Assembly: GCA_016281815.1 (NCBI GenBank)
Contig: JAEEJK010000092.1
Location: forward strand, 1 to 49,705
Origin: Prevotella sp.
GTDB lineage: Bacteria; Bacteroidota; Bacteroidia; Bacteroidales; Bacteroidaceae
Direction of reading: 5' to 3'
DNA: 49,705 nucleotides
The notes beneath the pieces are model-generated. The model had not been told where the DNA came from. It saw only the letters and a list, made by a program, of their open reading frames with translations, and ran no database searches. Positions 1 to 8,609 of this stretch are shown here, piece by piece (within the stretch, counting starts at the first letter, position 1; each line of letters opens with the position of its first letter). The translations under genes and the position numbers were made by a program.

Positions 1-129
1 ATCGACTTAAATGTGGCTATCAAAACGGGCGAAACTGACCACAGAAAAGCAATGTTGTCTAACAGAATCAGAATCCCCTAAAAATCAAAGATGTAACAGC
101 GTGAGAAAAAACAACTTTCGACCACCCAT

Positions 130-460
130 GATTTGTAATCCACCTGCATTTAATATAAGCATTTGAAATGCGTTTATCGGATTTAAAATCCTGATAATCA
201 ATTCATCGGGATTGCAAATCCCGATGAACAACAGATGAGCATCTGCGAGTATTGGAATATATGGTGCGGTTTATTGAAGGGCACGCGCAAGTTCAGGTGG
301 ATTTGCAATCCACCTGCATTTAATATAAGCATTTGTAATGCGTTTATCGGATTTAAAATCCTGATAATCAATTCATCGGGATTGCAAATCCCGATGAACA
401 ACAGATGGGCATCTGCAGATATTGGAATATATGGTGCGGTTTATTGAAGGGCACGCGCAA
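130..460. repeat. Two direct copies of a multi-hairpin repeat
   Basis: About 161 bp (130-290) recurs at 300-460 with a fixed offset of 170 bp and only a few differences. Each copy is a chain of short inverted repeats. In copy 2 these are GGATTTGCAATCC (299-311), GCATTTGTAATGC (329-341), GGATTTAAAATCC (349-361), a perfect 12-bp stem with a 3-nt GCA loop (372-398) and CAGAT/ATCTG (402-415). The right end of copy 2 contains the last codons and stop of the PARG-like gene (441-460), so copy 1 carries a duplicate of that gene end. It resembles REP-type palindromic repeats; the family is not identified here. No gene is visible in 1-440. Confidence 0.9.
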
Positions 461-1235
461 ATGCTGAAGTCCTTACGTCATTTCTTGTTGCGAGGGCAAA
501 TTCGACAATTTCGAATTGATAGTTCTTTACAAGTTCAGCAAACACCCTTGCCACTATCTCAATAGGATTTTTGAAAGCGCCACATCCCCAAGCACCAAGA
601 ATGATGACTTCGTTGCGTTCTTTTGCAGCCACATCAAGAATCCTCTTTATTCTCGACCGAATCGCAGTTTCATAGTTGTCGGGAAGAGATGCAACTCGAA
701 TCATCACTGGAGCAGCGCAAGTTATCACGTTCACTTTATACCATTCTTCATTGCTCAGCATTTGGGGATATACAGGATCTGTACGCAAATCGGATTTGAA
801 GACAACGACATTCGGGGTATATATTAGATCATCATTGCCCATGAAATTCATTTCTTTTTTACGGGCCTGCTTACGATGTTTCATGTAAAATGGCTCCTTC
901 ATAGCCTGGAGGCAAGGGAGCAAGGTGGAACACCGGCAAAGAGACTCTTCTTGTGCACCGGCACTGTAAGGTGCCCCGCCAATTGATACATTGTTGGCAT
1001 AGTTCAGGACGGCCACTTTCTTGCCTTTGTATTCTTTTGCAGCCTCGAAACTGCGTTTTCCAGACACGATGTATCTCGTGTCAACATTGTCCGTGACAGG
1101 AAGGACGATGTTTTCTTCCTCTGCTACCATAAACTGATTCTCAATCGACCATTTTACAGCACTTATCAGTTCCGGAATTGTTTCATAGCGATGTTGAGTA
1201 TCGCTCATTACTTCAAAATTAATTTTTCTATACAT
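441..1235 (-). CDS. Microbial PARG-like ADP-ribose glycohydrolase (TIGR02452 family)
   Basis: A 264-residue protein of the TIGR02452/DUF2263 type, a macrodomain-related family of bacterial poly(ADP-ribose) glycohydrolases that cleave ADP-ribose from proteins. The signature is visible: GGAPYSAGAQEE at residues 86-97 corresponds to the family's GGG-x(6-8)-QEE catalytic loop, with Ala for the third Gly, and tandem Glu 96-97. NYANN just before it and GAWGCGAFKN near residue 215 fit the nucleotide-binding macrodomain fold. The start is uncertain: Met1 gives MYRKINFEV and Met10 (1208) is a plausible alternative. Its last seven codons lie inside the multi-hairpin repeat. Upstream on the same strand, 96 nt away, is a 55-aa membrane ORF and then a partial DraG-like ORF, so an ADP-ribose theme runs through the group. 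Likely cytoplasmic; substrate unknown. Confidence 0.85.
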   Translation of the reverse strand: MYRKINFEVMSDTQHRYETIPELISAVKWSIENQFMVAEEENIVLPVTDNVDTRYIVSGKRSFEAAKEYKGKKVAVLNYANNVSIGGAPYSAGAQEESLCRCSTLLPCLQAMKEPFYMKHRKQARKKEMNFMGNDDLIYTPNVVVFKSDLRTDPVYPQMLSNEEWYKVNVITCAAPVMIRVASLPDNYETAIRSRIKRILDVAAKERNEVIILGAWGCGAFKNPIEIVARVFAELVKNYQFEIVEFALATRNDVRTSAFARALQ

Positions 1236-1331
1236 GAGTATTGATGTTGATGTTACAAGTATTCGTCTCTATTATCTTTTATTCCCCTTAATACATAAAT
1301 TCATGATTATTCGAGAATCATCCCTAATGAT

Positions 1332-1499
1332 CTATTCGTGAGGATGTGGTATGCCACAAGCGTCTATTGGAAATCCCTTATAGTTGAGTTTCCAGTCTAT
1401 CCATACCAATATGCCTATTACAGACATTATCAGTACACACGTTATGGTTGAAATAGGTCCCGTTAACCACAATAATATGTTCTTTATTATGTTCATCAT
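1332..1499 (-). CDS. Small single-span membrane protein (55 aa), hypothetical
   Basis: Found by reading the minus strand. It starts MMNIIKNILLWLTGP and ends GIPHPHE before a TAG. Residues about 15-36 (STITCVLIMSVIGILVWI) make one strongly hydrophobic segment, so a one-pass inner-membrane peptide is likely. Its ATG overlaps the TGA of the upstream 111-aa ORF as ATGA, which usually signals translational coupling. I recognise no family. It could be chance coding; the hydrophobic composition and the coupled start are the only support. Confidence 0.5.
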   Translation of the reverse strand: MMNIIKNILLWLTGPISTITCVLIMSVIGILVWIDWKLNYKGFPIDACGIPHPHE

Positions 1500-1831
1500 C
1501 TTTGACAATTGTTGTTTAAACCATTTGGTTTTGTTGTTGATCTTGCTGACAAGTCTTGATATTTCTTAGCCATATCCTCATCAGTCATGAACTCCGTTCC
1601 CAGGCCAAGCGCATCCCCAATGGCCTGGCCATATATCGTTCCTTTAAGTTTGTCTATGAATGGTTCCATCATGTATAATAGAGCAGACAAACACTCAATT
1701 TCTATCAGATTATCTAAGAAGGCGTCATTCCCTTTGCTAATTTTCCTGATGGCCATCAGGTCTGATGTGTTGATATCCGTAGCAGGTATCACCACTTCCT
1801 GTCTCACCCACCGGCTGTTTATTACTTCCAT
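1496..1831 (-). pseudogene. Truncated ADP-ribosylglycohydrolase (DraG-like) N-terminal fragment
   Basis: A 111-residue ORF. Residues about 60-90 (DKLKGTIYGQAIGDALGLGTEF) match the start of the ADP-ribosylglycohydrolase/DraG family, where a GxxxGDAxG motif opens the catalytic domain. That domain normally runs for about 250-300 residues, but here it stops after about 35, with a Gln/Asn/Arg-rich tail, and I could not find the rest downstream in any minus frame. The first 55 residues are not recognised. The stop codon overlaps the start of the 55-aa membrane ORF, so the remnant may still be translated as part of an operon. A CGGAG-TTC-CTCCG hairpin lies just before the start. Most likely a decayed gene; a shortened functional protein cannot be excluded. 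Confidence 0.6.
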
Positions 1832-1835
1832 ATAG

Positions 1836-1865
1836 CGGAGGAACTCCGATTTTTACATGTAAAAA
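1836..1865. promoter_or_regulatory. Hairpin plus 16-bp palindrome in a divergent gap
   Basis: CGGAG-GAA-CTCCG (1836-1848) sits directly before the start codon of the 111-aa ORF, and a perfect palindrome TTTTTACATGTAAAAA covers 1850-1865. Both lie between two divergent genes. The palindrome could be a regulator site, and the hairpin could hide the translation start of the minus-strand ORF. This is inference from symmetry only. Confidence 0.4.
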
Positions 1866-1906
1866 CCGACATACTTCAAAATAGAGTTATGTTTTATAGA
1901 GATTAT

Positions 1907-1937
1907 TTTGGTTTTCAAAAGATTTTTTATATCTTTA
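1907..1937 (+). promoter_or_regulatory. Bacteroidetes-type promoter for the giant surface protein
   Basis: TTTG at 1907-1910 and TATCTTTA at 1930-1937 with a 19-nt spacer fit the Bacteroidetes -33/-7 consensus (TTTG/TAnnTTTG) with one mismatch. It would start transcription about 60 nt before the ATG at 2003. A second box, TAATTTTG (1943-1950), has no good -33 partner. Confidence 0.55.
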
Positions 1938-2002
1938 CATCCTAATTTTGCTTTAGTACAATAATGACAGACATCTTTGGACGTATAAACATATTGGCTA
2001 CT

Positions 2003-5000
2003 ATGAAAAGAGTAAAAACTATATTGACCATCACCATATTATTGTTAGCATTTTCTGAGTGTCTCGCACAGAGTGCGGAAGATGACATGCTTTACGTCTA
2101 TACAAATACCAGTAATGAAGCCGTCATGTATCAGTTGGATGATGTGAGCAAAATTACTTTTGGCAGCAATGGGGTTCAACTGTGGAGCACCAACTGGCCA
2201 ACGGAATATCCTTATGGCAATTTCAAAAACTTTTCCTTCATAAAGAGTAAAAATACGTACCTACAGGGAGATGTGAATACTGACGGGAAGGTAGATGTCG
2301 CTGACGTGATGATTGTGGCTAATAACATATTGGGAAACATGTTGCCTTTATATCATGGAGATTATGCGGACATGAACAATGACGGTGTGGTGGACATAAC
2401 GGACGTCAACCTCATCATCGATGTGATACTTAGTTTTGACAAGGTGAAAGCTCCCTCAGTTTCTTCTCACGATAGCTTATCAATGATGGCTATGGGTGCC
2501 AAAACGAAAGGTAAGGTGCAACATTCAGAGCATTTCCTCAATTTCTATCAGGACGCGGTAGTAATCAAGCAGATTTCCATTGCGGAGATAGACAGCATCA
2601 ATGTTACAGGAACTGAGCCGCGCAATATTAATATGTGGCACTCTGGGAAATCTTTTCTCACTTATATGACTGAAGAGATTGATAGCATCACTTTGACTAA
2701 TAAGGGTGGTTATCCATTCTCCTATATTGGAATCGTAGGCTTTAATGACAATCTATATATGAAGGACATCGGTATCCTCTCAAAGTCTACAGCTAACGAG
2801 TATACGTCTTTTGTAAACAACGTGCACTCTGCTGATGGTACATTGCTTTATTATGCTGTGGACAATGCCATGGACATGCTTGATAATGCCGGTATCGAAA
2901 CACCATTGAAGAATGTCACTCTCGTCACTTTCACAGATGGCTTGGACCAGGGGTCGCTGATGATGACCGACAAGTACGGTTCTTCTTACGAATATCTTGA
3001 AGCCATGAAAAAGCGGATATCAAGTTCTGTTGTTGGCGACCTCTCAGTCAACGCCTATTCCGTGGCCTTGCGGGGCAATGATGTATCCAACATTCCTTTG
3101 TTCAAGCAGAATTTGCAGGATCTGGCTTCTTCCGGGGAAAACATTTATGAATTGAGCAACATCAATGAACTTCGTAATAAACTGAGGACAATAGCCGATC
3201 AAATTATTAGCGTGAGCAACCGGCAAACAGTCACTATAAGAATCCCAGGTGTTGATAACGGGACTCGAATGCGCTTTACTTTTGATGGAAAACCAGTAGA
3301 AAGCAGCGAACTATATATAGAAGGAACGTTCAACCTTCAGGACCGCTCGTTGCGTGATGTCTCCTATCATGGAATCAAGGCCACATCTGGAAAAATAGTT
3401 CAGGGGACACAAGTCGGAATAAAGGTTGACTTTACCTTTACTGGCTTGCACCTGGAGTCTGGTACAGGCCTGGTTCCTACATCTATAAAGCATTTTTATC
3501 TTCTTCCGTCTGCTACTTCATGGCAGAAAAACTCCGAGTTTGATGCCAATAACAACACTCTGACCAGCGTTTCCCATTTAGGTACATGCATATTCCTCAT
3601 ACTTGATTGCTCCATTTCCTTAGGAAGTGATTTCAGTATGATGAAACAATATGCCAATGAATTCATCAATATGATAGCCGGCAATGCAGAACCATATAGA
3701 AGTTTGGAAGCGCCCACGAACGTGAAGGCTGTAATGGATGACAATGTTTTTGCTGTCCATGTTTCTTGGGATGCTCGCAAGTATGCACAAAGCTATCGTG
3801 TATATAGAAGCAACAGCCCAAGTGGAACCTACCAAATGGTTGCCGAGGATGTGACATCAAACAAATGGAAAGACGAAAGTCCGCTGGAAGGCTATAACTA
3901 TTATAAAATAGATGCAGTGTGTTATAGATATACGAGTTCCCAAAGTTTTTATGCTTCCGTGAATGTCAAACTTGATACCCCCACGAATGTGACTGCCTTG
4001 ATGGACGATAATAAATGGGCTGTCAATGTGAGTTGGGATGCTGTGAAGTATGCGGAATCCTACAGTGTATACCGTAGCAGTAATTCACGTTCAGGGTTCA
4101 CCAAGGTGGCTGACAGCCTCACTGTTACGTTCTGGTGCGATGAGTCACCTCTCAATGGCAGCAACTATTACCGCATTTATGCCATGGGGCATGGTGTTAT
4201 GAGTCAGGCGAGCAGCACATCAGATGTTGCGAAATGTGAGATGATAGCAGCCCCCACGAATGTGACAGCATCTTTGGATGACAAAGAAAGGGCGGTGAAT
4301 GTGAGTTGGGATGCGGTAAAATATGCAGAATACTATAGTGTCTATCGTGGGAGCGGTTCAAGTTATTACTTCACGAAGGTGGCTGACAGCCTCACAGTTA
4401 CGTCCTGGCACGATGAGTTACCTCTCAAGGGCAGCAACTATTACCGAATCTATGCCATGGGGCATGGATTGACGAGTTCTGTTAGCCAGACATCTAATGT
4501 AGTTAATGTGCCATTTTGCCACGATAATTACCATCCTCACCTGATTGACCTCGGCTTGCCCTCAGGCACGAAGTGGGCATGCTGCAACGTGGACACGGAC
4601 CATCCAAAAAATCAAAGCCCCACCAACTACGGCAGCTACTACGCCTGGGGTGAGACAGAGACCAAAACAACTTATGACTGGAGCACCTACATCCATTGCG
4701 ACGGCTCCCAAGCAACCTGCCACAACCTCGGCAGCGACATCGCCGGCACAGAGCATGATGTGGCCCACGTGAAATGGGGCGGCTCATGGGTAATGCCGTC
4801 AGATGAGCAGCAAAACGAATTGATAAACAACTGTACCTACGAATGGACGATAGTGAACGGTGTCTATGGAGGCAAGTTCACCAGCAAGAAGAACGGTGCG
4901 AGTATCTTCTTGCCAGCAGCGGGCTATCGCGAAGAGACCGCCCTCAGGAACAACTCGAACGGCTACTACTGGTCGTCCACACAGTACCCGTCGAACTCGA

Positions 5001-8000
5001 GCAGCGCCTACTACCTGTACTTCTATTCGGGCAACACGTACACGCGTAACAAAGGCTGCAACTACGGTCAAAGTGTGCGTCCGGTTGCCATGTATTATCC
5101 ACCTCTTAATCTTTCTTCAACCTCTCTTGACTTCAAAGTCGGTGAGGAGGGCACCATATCTGTCACCTCCGGAAGCGGCAGTTACAGTGTCATGAGCGGC
5201 AATACCGAAGTGGCAACTGCCGTAATTGATGGTGCCGCTGTGAAGGTGACCGCCGTCGCTGTCGGTACCGCCACTATCACTGTGACTGATACGCAGACAG
5301 AACAAACCGCCATTATTGAGGTAAAAGTAAATTCGCCTTCTCTCTGCCCCGACGACCATCATCCTCACCTCATTGACCTCGGGCTTCCCTCCCGCACGAA
5401 GTGGGCTTGCTGCAATGTGGATACGGACCATCCGGAGAACCAAACTCCCACCAATTATGGCGGCTACTACGCGTGGGGTGAGATAGAGACGAAAACGACC
5501 TATGAATGTAGCACCTACGCCCATTGTGACGGGGCAGAAGCAACCTGCCATGACCTCGGCAGCTACATCGCAGGCACGGAATACGACGTTGCACATATGA
5601 AATGGGGAGGCTCTTGGGTGATGCCGTTAAAAGTGCAGCTAGCCGAATTGATAAACAACTGTACCTACGAATGGACGACAGTGAACGGTGTGAAAGGTAA
5701 AAAGTTCACCAGTAAGAAGAACGGTGCGAGTATTTTCTTGCCAGCAGCGGGCTATCGCGGCGGTTCCGAACTCTACAATGCCAGATGGTGCGGCTACTAC
5801 TGGTCGTCCGCGCAGAGCCCGTCTTTTTCGGACGGAGCTTACACAATCTTTTTTAGGGAAAACGCCATGGACACGTGCAGCTTCACACGCATAGGCGGTC
5901 TAAGTGTGCGCCCAGTTGCCAGAAATGATTATTTTTTCGTTCTTTCTTCAACCTCTCTTGACCTCAATGTCGGTGATGAGGGCACCATATCTGTCGCCTC
6001 CGGAAGCGGCAGTTACAGCGTCGTGAGCGGCGATGCCGAAGTGGCAACTGCCGTAATTGAGGGTGCCTCTGTGAAGGTAACCGCCTTCGCTGTCGGTACC
6101 ACCACTATCATAGTGACTGATACGCAGACAGAAAAAACCGCCATTATTGAGGTTACAGTTCTCTGCCCTGACTCCAACCATCCCCACATGATTGACCTCG
6201 GTTTACCCTCCGGCACGAAGTGGGCTTGCTGCAATGTGGATACGGACTATCCGAAGAACCAAACTCCCACCAACTATGGCGGCTACTACGCTTGGGGAGA
6301 TACACAGACTAAGTCAGACTATAGTGAGTCGACCTATCAATATTACAAGAATGGTTCTTACCAAAGTCTCGGTTCTGACATCGCCGGTACGGAGTACGAT
6401 GTGGCGCACGTGAAGTGGAGTGGCTCTTGGGTAATGCCGTCTTATGACCAACAGACAGAGTTTCTAGAGAACTGCACCTACGAATGGACGACGATGAACG
6501 GTGTAAAAGGTGGCAAGTTCACCAGTAAGAAGAATGGTGCGAGTATTTTCTTGCCAGCAGCGGGTTACCGCTACGACTCCGTCCTCCGCAATGCCGGTAC
6601 GGACGGCTACTACAGGTCGTCCACGGAGGGCTCCTCATCAATATCCCAACGTTGCCTCTACTTCGCTTCGGGCAGCCCGGAATGGAGCTACCTATACCGC
6701 AGCACCGGTCAGAGTGTGCGCCCGGTGGATAGAAATTATTCACATATCACTCTTTCTTCAACCTCTCTTGACCTATATGTCGGTGATGAGGGTACCATAT
6801 CTGTCACCTCCGGCAGCGGCGGCTACAGCGTCGTGAGCGGCGATGCCGAAGTGGCAACTGTCGTAATTGAGGGTGCCTCTGTGAAGGTGACCGCCGTCGC
6901 TGCCGGTACCGCCACTATCACAGTGACTGATACGCAGACAGAAAAAACTGCCATTATTGAGGTTATAGTAACATCGCTCTGCCCCGACGACCATCATCCT
7001 CACCTCATTGACCTCGGACTTCCCTCCGGCACGAAGTGGGCTTGCTGCAATGTGGATACGGACCATCCGGAGAACCAAACTCCTACCAACTATGGCGGCT
7101 ACTACGCTTGGGGTGAGACAGAGACAAAAACGACCTATGACTGGAGCACCTACGCCCATTGTGACGGGTCAGAAGAAACCTGCCACGACTTCGGCAACGA
7201 TATCGCCGGCACGGAGTACGACGTGGCCCACGTGAAATGGGGCGGCTCTTGGGTGATGCCGTCAAGAGAACTGGCAGTCGAGTTGATAAACAACTGCACC
7301 TACGAATGGACGACAGTGAACGGCGTGAAAGGTAAAAAGTTCACCAGTAAGAAGAACGGTGTGAGTATCTTCTTGCCAGCGGCGGGCTACCGCTACGACT
7401 CCGGCCTCAGCAATGCCGACTCGAACGGCAACTACTGGTCGTCTTCGCATTATCCCTCGAACGCGAGCTGCGCCTACTACCTGAGCTTCCATTCGGGCGG
7501 CACGTACACGTTCTACAACGGCCGCGACTACGGTCGAAGTGTGCGCCCGGTTGTCAGAAATTATTCACCTTTCACTCTTCCTTCAACCTCTCTTGACCTC
7601 AATGTCGGTGAGGAGAGTGCCATATCTGTCACCTTTGGCAGCGGCGGCTACAGCGTCGTGAGCGGCGATACTGAAGTGGCAACTGCCGTAATTAAGGGTG
7701 CCTCTGTGAAGGTTACCGCTGTTGCTGCCGGTACCGCCACTATCACATTGACCGACACGCAGAGCGGCCAGACTGCTACCATCGAGGTGACGGTGACCCC
7801 ACTCTGCCCCGACGACCATCATCCTCACCTCATTGACCTCGGACTTTCCTCCGGCACGAAGTGGGCTTGCTGCAATGTGGATACGGACTATCCGGAGAAC
7901 CAAACTCCCGCCAACTATGGCGGCTACTACGCTTGGGGAGATACAGAGACTAAGTCAGACTATAGTGAGTCGGCCTATCAATATTACAAGAATGGTTCTT

Positions 8001-8380
8001 ACCAAAGTCTCGGTTCTGACATCGCCGGCACGGAGTACGACGTGGCCCACGTGAAATGGGGCGGCTCTTGGGTGATGCCATCTTATGACCAACAGGAAGA
8101 GCTTATAGAGAACTGCACCTGTAAATTTACGACGATGAACGGTGTAAAAGGTGGCAAGTTCACCAGTAGGACCAACGGCGGCAGCATCTTCTTGCCAGCG
8201 GCGGGCTACCGCAACGACTCCGGCCTCAACTATGCCGGCTCGCACTGCCGCTACTGGTTGTCCACGGAGGAGTACATGGGCAACGCCTACTACCTGGACT
8301 TCTACTCGGGCTTCTCGTTCTGGGACTACTACTACTACCGCTACTACGGTCAAAGCGTCCGCCCGGTAGTCAATAAATGA
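2003..8380 (+). CDS. Giant secreted modular protein with five tandem Fib_succ_major (DGR-target-like) domains
   Basis: About 2,125 residues. The ATG at 2003 is chosen because it begins a clean signal peptide (MKRVKTILTITILLLAF...LAQ); an upstream in-frame ATG at 1964 would bury it. Order by position: a DSI-motif module shared with the exported protein at 28789-29436; dockerin-like calcium loops (GDVNTDGKVDVADV, 2266-2440); a vWA-like domain (about 2710-3210); three FN3-like repeats (3709-4500); then five copies of a Fib_succ_major/TIGR02145-type domain (about 4516, 5344, 6163, 6979 and 7804) joined by four Ig-like (Big_2-type) linkers of about 75 residues. Each copy carries LIDLGLPSGTKWACCNVDTD, WGGSWVMP, SIFLPAAGYR and SVRPV. 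The stretch between GYR and SVRPV is hypervariable and rich in Tyr, Asn, Ser and Asp, as in DGR target proteins. Likely a surface binding protein. Confidence 0.85.
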   Translation: MKRVKTILTITILLLAFSECLAQSAEDDMLYVYTNTSNEAVMYQLDDVSKITFGSNGVQLWSTNWPTEYPYGNFKNFSFIKSKNTYLQGDVNTDGKVDVADVMIVANNILGNMLPLYHGDYADMNNDGVVDITDVNLIIDVILSFDKVKAPSVSSHDSLSMMAMGAKTKGKVQHSEHFLNFYQDAVVIKQISIAEIDSINVTGTEPRNINMWHSGKSFLTYMTEEIDSITLTNKGGYPFSYIGIVGFNDNLYMKDIGILSKSTANEYTSFVNNVHSADGTLLYYAVDNAMDMLDNAGIETPLKNVTLVTFTDGLDQGSLMMTDKYGSSYEYLEAMKKRISSSVVGDLSVNAYSVALRGNDVSNIPLFKQNLQDLASSGENIYELSNINELRNKLRTIADQIISVSNRQTVTIRIPGVDNGTRMRFTFDGKPVESSELYIEGTFNLQDRSLRDVSYHGIKATSGKIVQGTQVGIKVDFTFTGLHLESGTGLVPTSIKHFYLLPSATSWQKNSEFDANNNTLTSVSHLGTCIFLILDCSISLGSDFSMMKQYANEFINMIAGNAEPYRSLEAPTNVKAVMDDNVFAVHVSWDARKYAQSYRVYRSNSPSGTYQMVAEDVTSNKWKDESPLEGYNYYKIDAVCYRYTSSQSFYASVNVKLDTPTNVTALMDDNKWAVNVSWDAVKYAESYSVYRSSNSRSGFTKVADSLTVTFWCDESPLNGSNYYRIYAMGHGVMSQASSTSDVAKCEMIAAPTNVTASLDDKERAVNVSWDAVKYAEYYSVYRGSGSSYYFTKVADSLTVTSWHDELPLKGSNYYRIYAMGHGLTSSVSQTSNVVNVPFCHDNYHPHLIDLGLPSGTKWACCNVDTDHPKNQSPTNYGSYYAWGETETKTTYDWSTYIHCDGSQATCHNLGSDIAGTEHDVAHVKWGGSWVMPSDEQQNELINNCTYEWTIVNGVYGGKFTSKKNGASIFLPAAGYREETALRNNSNGYYWSSTQYPSNSSSAYYLYFYSGNTYTRNKGCNYGQSVRPVAMYYPPLNLSSTSLDFKVGEEGTISVTSGSGSYSVMSGNTEVATAVIDGAAVKVTAVAVGTATITVTDTQTEQTAIIEVKVNSPSLCPDDHHPHLIDLGLPSRTKWACCNVDTDHPENQTPTNYGGYYAWGEIETKTTYECSTYAHCDGAEATCHDLGSYIAGTEYDVAHMKWGGSWVMPLKVQLAELINNCTYEWTTVNGVKGKKFTSKKNGASIFLPAAGYRGGSELYNARWCGYYWSSAQSPSFSDGAYTIFFRENAMDTCSFTRIGGLSVRPVARNDYFFVLSSTSLDLNVGDEGTISVASGSGSYSVVSGDAEVATAVIEGASVKVTAFAVGTTTIIVTDTQTEKTAIIEVTVLCPDSNHPHMIDLGLPSGTKWACCNVDTDYPKNQTPTNYGGYYAWGDTQTKSDYSESTYQYYKNGSYQSLGSDIAGTEYDVAHVKWSGSWVMPSYDQQTEFLENCTYEWTTMNGVKGGKFTSKKNGASIFLPAAGYRYDSVLRNAGTDGYYRSSTEGSSSISQRCLYFASGSPEWSYLYRSTGQSVRPVDRNYSHITLSSTSLDLYVGDEGTISVTSGSGGYSVVSGDAEVATVVIEGASVKVTAVAAGTATITVTDTQTEKTAIIEVIVTSLCPDDHHPHLIDLGLPSGTKWACCNVDTDHPENQTPTNYGGYYAWGETETKTTYDWSTYAHCDGSEETCHDFGNDIAGTEYDVAHVKWGGSWVMPSRELAVELINNCTYEWTTVNGVKGKKFTSKKNGVSIFLPAAGYRYDSGLSNADSNGNYWSSSHYPSNASCAYYLSFHSGGTYTFYNGRDYGRSVRPVVRNYSPFTLPSTSLDLNVGEESAISVTFGSGGYSVVSGDTEVATAVIKGASVKVTAVAAGTATITLTDTQSGQTATIEVTVTPLCPDDHHPHLIDLGLSSGTKWACCNVDTDYPENQTPANYGGYYAWGDTETKSDYSESAYQYYKNGSYQSLGSDIAGTEYDVAHVKWGGSWVMPSYDQQEELIENCTCKFTTMNGVKGGKFTSRTNGGSIFLPAAGYRNDSGLNYAGSHCRYWLSTEEYMGNAYYLDFYSGFSFWDYYYYRYYGQSVRPVVNK
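4516..8369 (+). repeat. Five tandem repeats of about 830 bp coding Fib_succ_major plus Ig-like linker
   Basis: The units begin near 4516, 5344, 6163, 6979 and 7804. Scaffold segments are nearly identical, but the copies are mosaic. Units 3 and 5 share a segment with QYYKNGSYQSLGSDIAGTEYD (6300-6400 against 7938-8040), almost identical in DNA, while units 1, 2 and 4 have a different Trp/Tyr-Ser-Thr-Tyr and His-Cys-Asp-Gly segment there. This suggests recombination or gene conversion between units. Variation peaks in the 150-170 bp before each SVRPV. Confidence 0.9.
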
Positions 8381-8521
8381 ATGCATCCTTCCCAACGTGG
8401 AAGACGCAACTTGAAAACGCAAACCAAACCGTTTTATGCGCGAGGGCAGGTTTTTGGCCTTTGGCAGTTGGCCTGTATGCAGCCCTTGCAAAAGGGTGAC
8501 TATCAATAATAGGGAATCGGG

Positions 8522-8584
8522 GGACAGGTTTGAAGTGAACATTTAAGTTGTGTCCAACTTTCTGGGTTCACTTCAAACCTGTCC
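8522..8584. repeat. Perfect 19-bp inverted repeat with inner hairpin; possible IS3-type end remnant
   Basis: Arms at 8522-8540 and 8566-8584 are exact reverse complements, with a 25-nt spacer holding a second stem AAGTTG/CAACTT (8545-8550/8555-8560). On the minus strand, TGAACCCAGAAAGTTGGACA resembles the terminal inverted repeat style of IS3-family elements. No transposase is present, so this is at most a relic or MITE-like element. Confidence 0.55.
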
Positions 8585-8609
8585 TTTGATTCCGATTCTT
8601 CGGGCATAT

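Noticed and set aside
4503..8054. Many ORFs of 60-160 codons in other frames and on the opposite strand over the tandem repeats
   Set aside because: They repeat with the units, overlap the giant gene entirely, are rich in Arg, Ser and Ala shadow patterns, and have no independent starts or promoters.
8545..8560. Integron attC site
   Set aside because: The nested hairpin lacks paired R and L boxes with the RYYYAAC/GTTRRRY layout and there is no integrase or cassette array.
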